Origin: Neisseria sp. Marseille-Q5346
GTDB taxonomy: Bacteria; Pseudomonadota; Gammaproteobacteria; Burkholderiales; Neisseriaceae
Length of the DNA stretch: 64,000 nt
Assembly: GCF_946902045.1 (NCBI RefSeq)
Contig: NZ_OX336253.1
Span: 1,798,001 to 1,862,000 of the forward strand
Reading direction: 5' to 3'
Part shown: piece after piece, positions 10,295 through 18,584 of the stretch
Position numbering within the stretch: the stretch's first letter is position 1
How the letters are laid out: every line of letters starts with the position of its first letter
Program-made: the position numbers and the translations under genes
The notes under the pieces: generated by a model
Told to the model about the DNA's origin: nothing
Database searches by the model: none
Seen by the model: only the letters and a program-made list of their open reading frames with translations

Positions 10295-10957
10295 ATGCTT
10301 TCCGTTACACGAACTTTCTTACTCAGTGCTATTGCGTTGGCCACCCTGGCTGCTTGTCAGCCTAAAGAGGAAGCCAAAGAGGTTTCTTCGGCGCCTGCCG
10401 CTTCTGCCGCACCGGCTGCTTCCGGTGAATCTACTGCCAAAGCGCAAGCGCGTGGTACCGATATGCGCAAAGAAGATATTGGCGGCGATTTCACATTGAC
10501 CGATGGCGAGGGCAAACCTTTCAGCCTGAGCGACTTGAAAGGCAAAGTGGTTATCCTGTCTTTCGGTTATACCCACTGTCCTGACGTATGTCCAACTGAG
10601 TTGTTAACTTACAGCGATACTTTGAAACAATTGGGCGATCAGGCTAAAGACGTGAAAGTAGTATTTGTCAGCATCGACCCTGAGCGCGATACGCCTGAAG
10701 TAATCGGCAAATACGCCAAACAGTTCAACCCTGATTTTATCGGCCTAACGGCTACCGGCGATCAAAGCCTGCCTGTCATCAAACAGCAATACCGTGTGGT
10801 ATCGGCTAAAGTAAACCAAAAAGAAGACAGCGAAAACTATTTGGTCGACCACTCTTCAGGTGCATATTTGATTGATAAAAACGGCGAAGTGGCGATTTTC
10901 TCGCCTTATGGCAGCGAGCCGGAAACGATTGCGGCTGATGTGAAAACTTTATTGTAA
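10295..10957 (+). CDS. Sco1/SenC/PrrC-family copper chaperone lipoprotein
   Basis: This 220-residue lipoprotein delivers copper to the CuA site of cytochrome oxidase or acts as a thiol-disulfide protein (family knowledge); in Neisseria, Sco has also been linked to oxidative stress defence. The signal peptide ends in a lipobox, LATLAAC, with Cys21 acylated. An Ala/Ser/Pro-rich linker runs to about residue 45. The thioredoxin fold carries CPDVC (Cys95, Cys99) and the third copper ligand His186 (VDHSSG). The ATG at 10295 was chosen because GGAG lies 8 bases upstream and the protein then starts with a clean signal peptide; an in-frame upstream start at 10253 gives no sensible N-terminus. Monocistronic. 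Confidence 0.93.
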   Translation: MLSVTRTFLLSAIALATLAACQPKEEAKEVSSAPAASAAPAASGESTAKAQARGTDMRKEDIGGDFTLTDGEGKPFSLSDLKGKVVILSFGYTHCPDVCPTELLTYSDTLKQLGDQAKDVKVVFVSIDPERDTPEVIGKYAKQFNPDFIGLTATGDQSLPVIKQQYRVVSAKVNQKEDSENYLVDHSSGAYLIDKNGEVAIFSPYGSEPETIAADVKTLL

Positions 10958-10968
10958 AACCGTAGTTG

Positions 10969-11005
10969 AGGCCGTCTGAAATGGGTTGTGGATTTCAGAC
11001 GGCCT
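10969..11005 (+). terminator. Inverted DUS between sco and hisG
   Basis: AGGCCGTCTGAAAT and ATTTCAGACGGCCT flank a 9-base loop. The T run is weak (TTCTTGC), so termination may be partial. Confidence 0.65.
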
Positions 11006-11039
11006 TCTTGCTTTTGATACGGCAAAGGAGAAGAAAAAA

Positions 11040-11693
11040 ATGACCGATACACTTTTAACGATTGCTTTATCCAAGGGGCGAATTTTTGAGGAAACCCTGC
11101 CGCTGTTGGCCGCCGCCGGTATTGTGCCTGCGGAAGAGCCGGAAAAATCGCGCAAGCTGATTATTGGTACCAATCATGACAACATCCGTTTGGTGATTGT
11201 GCGCGCGACCGACGTGCCGACTTATGTGCAATATGGTGCGGCGGATTTTGGTATTGCCGGTAAGGATGTGCTGATTGAGCATGGCGGAGATGGCCTGTAT
11301 CAACCTTTAGATTTACACATCGCCTCATGCCGCATGATGGTTGCGGTTAAAAAAGGTTTTGATTACGCCGCTGCGTCCAAACCCGGCAGCCGCTTGCGGA
11401 TTGCCACCAAATATCCCGACATCGCCGCCGAACACTTTGCCGACAAGGGTGTGCATGTGGACATCATCAAACTGTACGGATCGATGGAGCTTGCGCCTTT
11501 GGTCGGTTTGAGCGACGCGATTGTCGATTTGGTTTCCAGTGGTAATACATTGAAGGCCAATGGTTTGGAAGCTGTGGAACATGTGGCTGATATTTCCAGC
11601 CGCTTGGTGGTCAACAAAGCGGCGTTAAAAACCAAATATGCGCTGTTGAATCCGATTATTCAGGCATTTGAAAATGCCGCTAAGGCCATCTGA
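11040..11693 (+). CDS. hisG: ATP phosphoribosyltransferase, short catalytic form
   Basis: This 217-residue enzyme joins ATP and PRPP in the first step of histidine synthesis. The length and the start [23 protein letters not shown] identify the short HisG form. That form lacks the C-terminal regulatory domain and needs the partner HisZ, which is not in this window. The conserved blocks [14 protein letters not shown], the PRPP-binding segment ([14 protein letters not shown]) and ATKYPDIA are present. The ATG at 11040 follows AAAGGAGAAGAAAAAA, a strong ribosome site; an in-frame TTG upstream lies inside the DUS hairpin and was discarded. hisD lies 0.85 kb downstream. Confidence 0.96.
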   Translation: MTDTLLTIALSKGRIFEETLPLLAAAGIVPAEEPEKSRKLIIGTNHDNIRLVIVRATDVPTYVQYGAADFGIAGKDVLIEHGGDGLYQPLDLHIASCRMMVAVKKGFDYAAASKPGSRLRIATKYPDIAAEHFADKGVHVDIIKLYGSMELAPLVGLSDAIVDLVSSGNTLKANGLEAVEHVADISSRLVVNKAALKTKYALLNPIIQAFENAAKAI

Positions 11694-11741
11694 AAAGTTT
11701 TTGGCAAAAATTGTCTGCCAAGCCAGTTTGAAAGCCCCGTC

Positions 11742-12467
11742 ATGATGCAAAGCAAACCGACACTCGATACGATTCTTTCCCATCGTTCCATCCGCAGGTT
11801 TACTTCCGAACCGATTGCCGATGAAATCCTCAATACGCTGGTTCGCGCCGGGCAGCAGGCTTCGACTTCCAACAACCTGCAATGCGTTTCTATCATCCGC
11901 GTATCCGACCTTGCGCTGAGGCAGGGGATACATGAAGCGGCAGGAAGTGCACCTTATATTGTGCATTGTGCGGAATTTTTATTGTTTTGCATCGATTTTT
12001 CCAAACACAAGGCGATGTTTCCCGATGCGCAAATTGATTGGGCGGAGGTAACCCTGATTGGCGCGGTCGATGCAGGCATTATGGCGCAAAACGTATTGCT
12101 TGCCGCCGAATCGCTTGGGCTGGGCGGCGTGTATATCGGTGCGTTGCGTAATGATGCACAAAAAGTGTCGGACGTATTGAACCTGCCGGATTATTGCGTG
12201 CCTTTGGTGGGGCTGTGCCTCGGTTATCCCGATCAAGACCCGCCGCTCAAACCGCGCCTGCCTAAGGAAATGGTCTATGCCGAAAACGCCTGTCCGAGCC
12301 TGAATGCCGAGGCGGTTGAAGCTTATAATCAGGCAGTAGCGGATTATTATGAGTTACGCAAGGGTAGCCCGATACCTTGGAAAGAATCGCTGGCCAAAAC
12401 CTTGGGCAATCCTGTGCGGCCGCATATGTTGGCGTTTTTGCAGAAAAAAGGTTTTTTGAAAAAATAA
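11742..12467 (+). CDS. NADPH-dependent flavin nitroreductase (NfsA-like)
   Basis: This 241-residue FMN oxidoreductase is of the oxygen-insensitive NfsA/FRP group. FMN-phosphate contacts are seen in SHRSIRRFTSEPI near residue 14. QQASTSNNLQC and AAESLGLGGVYIGALRN follow, then the NfsA-type GYPDQDPPLKPRLPKEMV. Such enzymes reduce nitroaromatics and quinones by two electrons; the physiological substrate is unknown. It lies between hisG (48-base gap) and hisD in the same direction, so co-transcription is likely although no role in histidine synthesis is known. The start may be the second ATG (11745). Confidence 0.9.
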   Translation: MMQSKPTLDTILSHRSIRRFTSEPIADEILNTLVRAGQQASTSNNLQCVSIIRVSDLALRQGIHEAAGSAPYIVHCAEFLLFCIDFSKHKAMFPDAQIDWAEVTLIGAVDAGIMAQNVLLAAESLGLGGVYIGALRNDAQKVSDVLNLPDYCVPLVGLCLGYPDQDPPLKPRLPKEMVYAENACPSLNAEAVEAYNQAVADYYELRKGSPIPWKESLAKTLGNPVRPHMLAFLQKKGFLKK

Positions 12468-12469
12468 TG

Positions 12470-12504
12470 TTCAGACGGCCTATGTGTGGCTGAGGCCGTC
12501 TGAA
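12470..12504 (+). terminator. Inverted DUS pair upstream of hisD
   Basis: TTCAGACGGCCT and AGGCCGTCTGAA flank an 11-base loop. No T run follows, so it may be an uptake site rather than an efficient terminator. Confidence 0.5.
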
Positions 12505-12538
12505 AACAATAGGAACGAAACAAGGAAGAGAACAAACC

Positions 12539-13831
12539 ATGAAGAAACTCGACACCCAATCCCCTGGTTTTCAAGCTGAACTCAAAGCACTGCTTGCTTT
12601 TGAAACCGCGCAAAACCCTGAAATCGACCGTATTGTTGCTGACATCTGTGCCGATGTTCAAAAACGCGGCGATGCGGCGCTGATTGAATACACCAACCGC
12701 TTTGACGGCACATCCGCTCAAACCATCGACGATTTAATTCTGACGCAAGACGATTTGCAGTCTGCGTTTGAGCGTTTGCCTGAAAACATTCAGATGGCCT
12801 TGAAAACGGCCGCGAGACGGGTAGAAAGCTACCATAAACACCAAAAAATGGAGTCGTGGACTTACGAAGACGAAGATGGCACGCTTTTGGGTCAACAGAT
12901 TACGCCGCTTGACCGTGTCGGTATTTATGTTCCGGGCGGTAAAGCCGCTTATCCGAGTTCCGTCATCATGAACGCCATGCCTGCCCACGTTGCCGGCGTG
13001 AAAGAAATCATCATGGTCGTTCCCACTCCGAAAGGCGAACGCAACGATATTGTGTTGGCGGCTGCTTTTGTGGCCGGTGTAACCAAAGTGTTTACGGTCG
13101 GAGGCGCGCAGGCGGTTGCGGCTTTGGCTTATGGTACGAAATCTGTGCCTCAAGTCGATAAGATTACCGGCCCGGGCAATGCCTTTGTCGCTGCGGCTAA
13201 ACGTCGCGTGTTCGGCGTGGTCGGTATTGATATGGTGGCAGGGCCGTCTGAAATTTTGGTGATTGCCGATGGTACGACGCCTGCCGATTGGGTGGCCATG
13301 GATTTGTTCAGTCAGGCAGAACACGATGAAATTGCACAAGCGATTTTGATCGGTACTTCTCAAGCGTATTTGGACGAAGTTCAGACGGCCATGAACCGCT
13401 TGATTGAAACCATGCCGCGCCGTGCGATTATTGAAGCTTCATTGGGCAACCGCGGTGCAATGATTTTGGCTAAAGATTTAGATGAAGCCTGCGAAATCGC
13501 CAACTATATTTCTCCCGAACACTTGGAGCTGTCGGTTGAGAATCCGCAAGAGTGGGCGAAAAAAATCCGCCATGCCGGTGCGATTTTCATGGGACGCTAT
13601 ACCAGTGAAAGCCTTGGCGACTATTGTGCAGGCCCCAACCACGTTTTGCCGACCAGCCGCACGGCGCGTTTCTCTTCTCCTTTGGGAACATATGATTTCC
13701 AAAAACGCTCCAGTCTGATTCAGGTTTCAGAACAAGGCGCTCAGAAGTTGGGTAAAACCGCCAGCGTGTTGGCACATGGCGAAAGCTTGACCGCGCACGC
13801 CAGAGCGGCTGAGTTCCGTTTGAAAGACTGA
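12539..13831 (+). CDS. hisD: Histidinol dehydrogenase
   Basis: This 430-residue zinc enzyme oxidises L-histidinol to L-histidine in two NAD-dependent steps, the end of the pathway. The family blocks [77 protein letters not shown] (zinc/substrate Gln-His) and [10 protein letters not shown] are all intact. The length is normal. Ribosome site AAGGAAGAG precedes the ATG by 12 bases. Two DUS cores lie inside the gene (about 13243 and 13380). A convergent terminator follows. Confidence 0.98.
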   Translation: MKKLDTQSPGFQAELKALLAFETAQNPEIDRIVADICADVQKRGDAALIEYTNRFDGTSAQTIDDLILTQDDLQSAFERLPENIQMALKTAARRVESYHKHQKMESWTYEDEDGTLLGQQITPLDRVGIYVPGGKAAYPSSVIMNAMPAHVAGVKEIIMVVPTPKGERNDIVLAAAFVAGVTKVFTVGGAQAVAALAYGTKSVPQVDKITGPGNAFVAAAKRRVFGVVGIDMVAGPSEILVIADGTTPADWVAMDLFSQAEHDEIAQAILIGTSQAYLDEVQTAMNRLIETMPRRAIIEASLGNRGAMILAKDLDEACEIANYISPEHLELSVENPQEWAKKIRHAGAIFMGRYTSESLGDYCAGPNHVLPTSRTARFSSPLGTYDFQKRSSLIQVSEQGAQKLGKTASVLAHGESLTAHARAAEFRLKD

Positions 13832-13856
13832 GTGAAACGTTGAAGTCGTAAGAAAT

Positions 13857-13890
13857 CAAAAAAGGGCATCTAAACAGATGCCCTTTTTAT
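13857..13890. terminator. Convergent terminator between hisD and tyrA
   Basis: AAAAAAGGGCATCT and AGATGCCCTTTTT form a strong stem with T runs for both strands. A single DUS at 13921-13932 follows. Confidence 0.85.
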
Positions 13891-13939
13891 TGTGATGAAA
13901 ATTTTAGCTGGGAAGGCGTCAGGCCGTCTGAAAACAGAT

Positions 13940-14821
13940 TTAACGGTTTTTCAGCCAGTCATTACGCATTTTTGCGGCTTCTTCAAAATAGCGGTAAAGC
14001 TCGGTTTTGTTGCCGTCTGAAAGGAGCTGTTCCAATTTGGATAATTGTTCTTTCAAATCGCTGGTCAGTTTGAGCAGGGCGGGGTGGTTAGCCAGGCAGA
14101 TGTCTGTCCAAACGGCAGGATGACTGGAAGCGATGCGGGTAAAGTCGCGAAAGCCGGTGGCGGCATAAGGGAGATAGTCTTTGCCATGCGGATGGTCGAA
14201 CAAAGCGTGGACATAGGCAAAGGCGGTCAAGTGCGGCAAGTGGGAAACAGCGGCAAAAATATTGTCGTGTTCTTCGGCACTCATGGTCGAAATTTGCGAA
14301 CCAACCGCCTGCCACAGGCTTTTCAGCCGTCTCAGGCCATCTGAAGCCTCTTGGCCGTGTAGCGTAATAATCAGGCGGCTGTTTTGAAACAAACCGCAAC
14401 GCGCGGATTTTGCCCCGCTTTGATCCGAGCCGGCAATCGGGTGGGCGGCAAAACATTGCGGCAGGCGCTCGGACAAGTGGGTACGGAAGGCATCGAGTGC
14501 CGATTGTTTAGTGCTGCCGACATCAGAAACGCAGGCAGTGTCTTTTAAGAAAGGTTTGATGTCGCGGCATACGTCAGGTAGGACGGAGACAGGCGTGGCG
14601 ATTAAAACCAAATCGGCGTTGCCGATGCTTTCGGCGCAAATATTAGGATAGGCATGGTCAATGATGCCGCAGTCAAGCGCGTAATTGAGGTTGTCTGCAT
14701 TGGTGTCGATGCCGGTAACGGTTTGAACCAGTCCCAAGCGTTTGAGGTCGAGCATGAACGAACCGCCGATTAAACCGACGCCGATAAGGGTAATGTGGGG
14801 AAAAAAGGCGGAAGTGTTCAT
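13940..14821 (-). CDS. tyrA: Prephenate dehydrogenase
   Basis: The 293-residue NAD-dependent enzyme decarboxylates prephenate to 4-hydroxyphenylpyruvate for tyrosine synthesis. The Rossmann motif GVGLIG lies at residues 14-19 of MNTSAFFPHITLIG. Family blocks follow: VLIATPVSVLPDV, VSDVGSTK, CFAAHPIAGSDQSG and AVSHLPHLTAFAYV (catalytic His). There is no fused chorismate mutase domain. The ATG at 14821 is preferred over an in-frame TTG six codons earlier. The gene is monocistronic and convergent with hisD. Confidence 0.95.
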   Translation of the reverse strand: MNTSAFFPHITLIGVGLIGGSFMLDLKRLGLVQTVTGIDTNADNLNYALDCGIIDHAYPNICAESIGNADLVLIATPVSVLPDVCRDIKPFLKDTACVSDVGSTKQSALDAFRTHLSERLPQCFAAHPIAGSDQSGAKSARCGLFQNSRLIITLHGQEASDGLRRLKSLWQAVGSQISTMSAEEHDNIFAAVSHLPHLTAFAYVHALFDHPHGKDYLPYAATGFRDFTRIASSHPAVWTDICLANHPALLKLTSDLKEQLSKLEQLLSDGNKTELYRYFEEAAKMRNDWLKNR

Positions 14822-14869
14822 GGTTTGAATCCGGTACAAGTGAAAAAAACTTATTTTAATCCGTTATGG

Positions 14870-14913
14870 AGGCCGTCTGAAAGTTGTCATCAAGGTTTCA
14901 GACGGCTTTTTTT
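14870..14913. terminator. Inverted DUS with T run
   Basis: AGGCCGTCTGAAA and TTTCAGACGGCT pair around a 14-base loop, followed by TTTTTTT on the plus strand. It lies between the tyrA start and the marR-like gene, where no plus-strand gene ends. Confidence 0.6.
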
Positions 14914-15020
14914 ATGGTCGAATTTTCATGATTTAGGCATAGAAAACTCCGTTTAGTAGGAGCATGTAACCGATTATCAGATTTTCATACACTAAAATAA
15001 TCATCTGAATTAGTATAACG

Positions 15021-15052
15021 TCTTAAAGTAAGTAATTGGTATCTTAAAGTAA
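15021..15052. promoter_or_regulatory. Two direct repeats upstream of the MarR gene (operator candidate)
   Basis: TCTTAAAGTAA occurs at 15021-15031 and again at 15042-15052, exactly 21 bases (two helical turns) apart, in a very AT-rich region before the regulator. This is a plausible autoregulatory site. Confidence 0.4.
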
Positions 15053-15118
15053 ATTATTACATCATATTTTATTTTGATTGATATCGAATAAAATAATTCA
15101 CTCAGAAAGAAGGAATTT

Positions 15119-15613
15119 ATGAGTTTTTCACAAACCGAATTAGTCAACGCAATGCGTTTGCTTTCTACCCGTCTGCCGCAGTTTCCGGAGCAGCAAAACC
15201 AAGTATCCCGCATGTTGCGCATCGTAACCGAACGTTTGAGCAGCCATTTGAACGAAAACCTGAAAGCGTTCGGCATCAATGAGAACCTGTGGTTTTCCCT
15301 GATGGCGGTTTACGTCAGCCCAAACAGCGAAATCCTGCCTTCGCGCTTGAGCGACCTGATGGACTTGACGCGCACCAGTGCAACACGCCTGTCGGACGAT
15401 ATGGTTGAGCGCGGCTGGGTAGAGCGTTATATCAATCAGAAAGACCGTCGTCAGATTGTGCTAAAATTGACCCCTTCAGGTGAGACCTTCATCCACGAAG
15501 TATGGCCGCAAATTGCCCGTCAGAGCGGCCAGGCGTGGGAAGATTTCACGAAAGAGGATTATGATACGCTGCAACACCTATTAGGTAAACTGTTGAACCG
15601 TTTGGGCAATTAA
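15119..15613 (+). CDS. MarR-family transcriptional regulator of the efflux cluster (EmrR-like)
   Basis: This 164-residue protein has the MarR winged-helix layout: N-terminal dimerisation helices, then EILPSRLSDLMDLTRTSATRLSDDMVERGWVERYINQKDRRQIVLKLTPSGE, which contains the recognition helix and the wing with the conserved DRR. Family members repress drug-efflux genes and release DNA on binding phenolic compounds. It lies directly before an outer membrane factor, an EmrA-like and an EmrB-like gene, so it is very likely their regulator. It differs from neisserial FarR in length and sequence as far as I can recall. Ribosome site AGAAGGAA; downstream gene 49 bases away. Confidence 0.92.
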   Translation: MSFSQTELVNAMRLLSTRLPQFPEQQNQVSRMLRIVTERLSSHLNENLKAFGINENLWFSLMAVYVSPNSEILPSRLSDLMDLTRTSATRLSDDMVERGWVERYINQKDRRQIVLKLTPSGETFIHEVWPQIARQSGQAWEDFTKEDYDTLQHLLGKLLNRLGN

Positions 15614-15662
15614 CAACAGACGGCCTGAAGGTCTGCGGCAGACACACATAAACGGAGTCTGT

Positions 15663-17069
15663 ATGAAATTAGGTTTGGTCAAATCAAGCGTATGCGTTGC
15701 CGCTGTTTCGCTGTTGGCGGCGTGTGCGCCGTTCGGCAAACAGTCGCCTTTGGATGAGACAACAGCCTATCCGCTGCCGCAAGGCCAATCTGCCGCTACT
15801 GCCCAAGACGGCTGGTGGATGAAGCTGAAAGATAAAAAATTAAACAATTTGATTGCTTCCGCCATTCAGACGTCTACCAATCTGCGTGTCGTCAAGGCAA
15901 GGTTTGAGCAGGCTCAGGCGCAGCTGGGAGTTGTAGGAGCCGCAAACAAACCGCAAGTCGGCTTGGGCGTTACAGGTCTGGGTGCTTATGTTTCACCCAA
16001 ACCTCAAGCCGGTATGGTTGATACCGACCATACATTGGTTTTGGCGAACGCAGCCTTGCAAGGCAGTTTGGTTTTCGACTTTTGGGGTAAAAACCGAGAG
16101 CAGATTCAAGCCGTTTTGGGAAAAAGCCGGGCAGCGGTGTATGAAGCGCATCATATCCGCACTGAGTTGGCTCATGCCGTTGCTACTCAATATTTTGCGT
16201 GGCAGATGGCGACAGAACAACTGGCTTTGCTGGATACGCGCATAGAGCTGGCGGATAAAGCATTGAAACTGATGCAACAACGCGTTAAGGCGCAGCTGGC
16301 TCCTGCCGATGCCTTGCACGCTCTGGAAATGGCGCAACAGCAATTACAGCTTGAAAAATCGGCATGGACTCAGAAAAATGAGAAAATCCGCAACAGTCTG
16401 GCAGTGTTGACCGGCCGAGTGCCGGGTGCATTGAATGGACAGGTTCCGGAAAAAATGGCAGCTGTGCCGTCATTGCCGGTTAGCCGTATTGAAGCGGACT
16501 TGTTGGCGGCCCGTCCCGATATCGCGGCACAAAAAGCCTTGCTTGAAGAGAAATGGCATATCGTCAAATCGACCGAGGCAGAGTTTTACCCGAATATCGA
16601 GTTGAAAGTTTTGGCAGGTATGACGCACATTGATGCGTTCAATCTGATTCGTGGACGGACTTCCGGTATGTTGGGTATCGTTCCGGCTTTGAATCTGCCA
16701 TTGTTTACTTCCGGTGCGCTGCAATCCAAATTGGCGGGTAAACGTGCCCAATATAACGAGCAGGTTGCCGTGTATGACCAAACTGTTTTAAACGCCATGC
16801 GTGCGGCGGCAGACGCAGTAGTCGACTATCAAAGCCTGAAAAGCCGACAAGATACTTGGAACAAGATGGTCAATATCGCCGATAAATCTGTGCAAAATGC
16901 GAAAGGACGTGTTCGTGCTGGCTTGGATAACGGCTTGACCGCTTTGCAAAAACAAGACGAAGCTGCGCGTACGAAAATGTCGGCGGTTCAATACCATGCA
17001 GAATATCTGACAGCTTGGAGTAACCTCAATGCCCAGTTGGGCGGAGGCTTTAAATTAAATAAGGAATAA
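15663..17069 (+). CDS. Outer membrane efflux lipoprotein (NodT/TolC superfamily)
   Basis: This 468-residue lipoprotein has its lipobox LLAAC at residues 17-21. Two repeated outer-membrane efflux (OEP) domains follow: LRVVKARFEQAQAQLGVV and, in the second half, ILAARPD-type VSRIEADLLAARPDIAAQ, then FYPNIELKVLAG and LPLFTSGALQSKL. Three copies form the trans-periplasmic exit duct of tripartite pumps (family knowledge). It follows the MarR gene and precedes EmrA/EmrB homologues. Neisseria usually relies on one shared channel, MtrE, so a dedicated second channel in this cluster is notable. An inverted-DUS terminator separates it from emrA. Confidence 0.94.
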   Translation: MKLGLVKSSVCVAAVSLLAACAPFGKQSPLDETTAYPLPQGQSAATAQDGWWMKLKDKKLNNLIASAIQTSTNLRVVKARFEQAQAQLGVVGAANKPQVGLGVTGLGAYVSPKPQAGMVDTDHTLVLANAALQGSLVFDFWGKNREQIQAVLGKSRAAVYEAHHIRTELAHAVATQYFAWQMATEQLALLDTRIELADKALKLMQQRVKAQLAPADALHALEMAQQQLQLEKSAWTQKNEKIRNSLAVLTGRVPGALNGQVPEKMAAVPSLPVSRIEADLLAARPDIAAQKALLEEKWHIVKSTEAEFYPNIELKVLAGMTHIDAFNLIRGRTSGMLGIVPALNLPLFTSGALQSKLAGKRAQYNEQVAVYDQTVLNAMRAAADAVVDYQSLKSRQDTWNKMVNIADKSVQNAKGRVRAGLDNGLTALQKQDEAARTKMSAVQYHAEYLTAWSNLNAQLGGGFKLNKE

Positions 17070-17086
17070 ACGTTTTATTAAAACGT

Positions 17087-17119
17087 AGGCCGTCTGAAAG
17101 TAATTTCAGACGGCCTTTT
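17087..17119 (+). terminator. Inverted DUS terminator after the efflux lipoprotein gene
   Basis: AGGCCGTCTGAAA and TTTCAGACGGCCT form a tight hairpin (4-base loop) followed by TTTT. Confidence 0.8.
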
Positions 17120-17155
17120 GCTTACCTTATTTACATTTGCTACCGGAAGAAATTA

Positions 17156-17184
17156 TTGTAATGAATAGAGTGTAACTATAAAAT
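17156..17184 (+). promoter_or_regulatory. Promoter of the emrA-like gene
   Basis: -35 TTGTAA (17156-17161) and -10 TAAAAT (17179-17184) are separated by 17 bases. Transcription would start near 17191, just before the palindrome at 17196. Confidence 0.6.
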
Positions 17185-17195
17185 ATGACCCTTTA

Positions 17196-17210
17196 GCGCG
17201 TTAAACGCGC
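17196..17210. promoter_or_regulatory. Palindromic operator candidate before emrA
   Basis: GCGCGTT-A-AACGCGC is a perfect 7-bp inverted repeat placed right after the predicted start of transcription, a classic repressor position. Confidence 0.5.
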
Positions 17211-17292
17211 GTATTGGGGACTGATGGTATAAGTCAGCGCCCAGCAAGACAATAATATCGTTATCACATGTGCAAAATTAAAGTTGGGACTT

Positions 17293-18483
17293 ATGGATAC
17301 TCAATCAGAAAAAAATAATGTCCAAAATGAAACGGAAGTAGCCGCTTCCGGCGCTAAAACGCATCGCAAACGTAATTTGGTTATCGTTACACTCCTATTT
17401 CTTATTACGGCGGCCGTGGTTGCTTTGGCGTATTTTCTGTTTTGGCAGCATGAAGAAGAAACAGAAGATGCTTATGTGGCCGGTCATTTGGTGATGATCA
17501 CGCCGCAGGTAAACGGCACGGTGCGCAAAGTCATGTATGACGATACGGATGTCGTGAAAAAAGGCGATGTTTTGGTGGCTTTGGACGATAGCGATTTTCA
17601 GCTGGCATACGATCGTGCGCAAAATGAATTGATTCAGGCCATCCGTCAAAACAAACAGCAAACTGCGGTCAATTCAAAAGCTAAAGCGCAAGTGTTGTTG
17701 CGCAAAGCCGATTTGGCCCGTGCGCAAGCCGATTTGCGTCGCCGCGAATCTTTAGCGGGTACGGAAGCGGTTTCCGGTGAAGAACTCAGCCATGCCCGCG
17801 CCGCTGTGGTTCAGGCTCAGGCTGCATTGAAAGCGGTTGAGGCAGAAGAAGTTTCTGCTCAGGCAGCGTTGGGCAGTAATATTCCTCTGCGCCAACAACC
17901 GGCAGTTCAGACGGCCATCAGCCACATTAAAGACGCTTGGCTGAATCTGCAACGTACGCAAATCCGTTCTCCGATCAGCGGCCAAATTGCCAAACGAAAT
18001 GTCCAAGTCGGCCAACGTATCGTGCAAGGTACGCCGATGATGGCTGTTGTGCCTCTATCTGAATTGTGGGTGGATGCCAACTTTAAAGAGTCGCAACTGC
18101 GCAAAATGAAAATCGGCCAGCCTGTTGAAATGACAGCCGATTTGTACGGCAGCAAAGTGGTTTACCATGGCAAGGTAATGGGCTTGTCGGCAGGTACGGG
18201 CAGTGCGTTCTCATTACTGCCGGCGCAAAATGCAACGGGCAACTGGATTAAAGTCGTTCAACGTGTGCCGGTGCGTATCAGCTTGGATGCTAAAGAATTG
18301 CAACAAAATCCGCTCCGTGTCGGTTTGTCGATGACTGTTAAAGTCGATATTGCCGAGAAGGGTAGCGGTAAAGCCATGACTGCCGAAGCGGAACAGAATA
18401 CTGCCTTGCCGGAAACGGAAAGTGTGGATTGGAAAGCCGCCGATGCTTTAGTCGATAAAATCTTCGAGCAATATGCAAAATAA
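17293..18483 (+). CDS. emrA: EmrA/HlyD-type membrane fusion protein
   Basis: This 396-residue periplasmic adaptor links the inner membrane MFS pump to the outer membrane channel. One membrane segment is seen at about residues 29-50 after a charged cytoplasmic tail. The lipoyl half-motif EDAYVAGHLVMITPQVNGTVRKVMYDDTDVVKKGDVLVALDDSD, a coiled hairpin rich in Ala/Gln/Arg, and the second half-motif RSPISGQIAKRNVQVGQRIVQGTPMMAVVPLSELWVDANFKESQL follow, as in EmrA. The ATG at 17293 follows TTGGGACTT. It pairs with the EmrB-like gene 101 bases downstream. The symbol reflects homology; FarA is the neisserial relative. Confidence 0.93.
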   Translation: MDTQSEKNNVQNETEVAASGAKTHRKRNLVIVTLLFLITAAVVALAYFLFWQHEEETEDAYVAGHLVMITPQVNGTVRKVMYDDTDVVKKGDVLVALDDSDFQLAYDRAQNELIQAIRQNKQQTAVNSKAKAQVLLRKADLARAQADLRRRESLAGTEAVSGEELSHARAAVVQAQAALKAVEAEEVSAQAALGSNIPLRQQPAVQTAISHIKDAWLNLQRTQIRSPISGQIAKRNVQVGQRIVQGTPMMAVVPLSELWVDANFKESQLRKMKIGQPVEMTADLYGSKVVYHGKVMGLSAGTGSAFSLLPAQNATGNWIKVVQRVPVRISLDAKELQQNPLRVGLSMTVKVDIAEKGSGKAMTAEAEQNTALPETESVDWKAADALVDKIFEQYAK

Positions 18484-18486
18484 TCT

Positions 18487-18532
18487 TTTCAGACGGCCTG
18501 AGTCTTTTATTGAAGGCTCAGGCCGTCTGAAA
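18487..18532. terminator. Long inverted DUS between emrA and emrB
   Basis: Perfect 16-bp arms TTTCAGACGGCCTGAG / CTCAGGCCGTCTGAAA flank a 14-base loop. No T run follows, so it probably attenuates rather than separates the two genes. Confidence 0.55.
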
Positions 18533-18584
18533 TATTGATTCTCTTCAATCGACCGCTTTGGCGGTTGTCTTATAGTTTAAAAAT

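Noticed and set aside
15119..15613. Identification of the MarR gene as farR
   Set aside because: The sequence and length differ from FarR as recalled, and it is linked to an emrAB-type cluster with its own channel.
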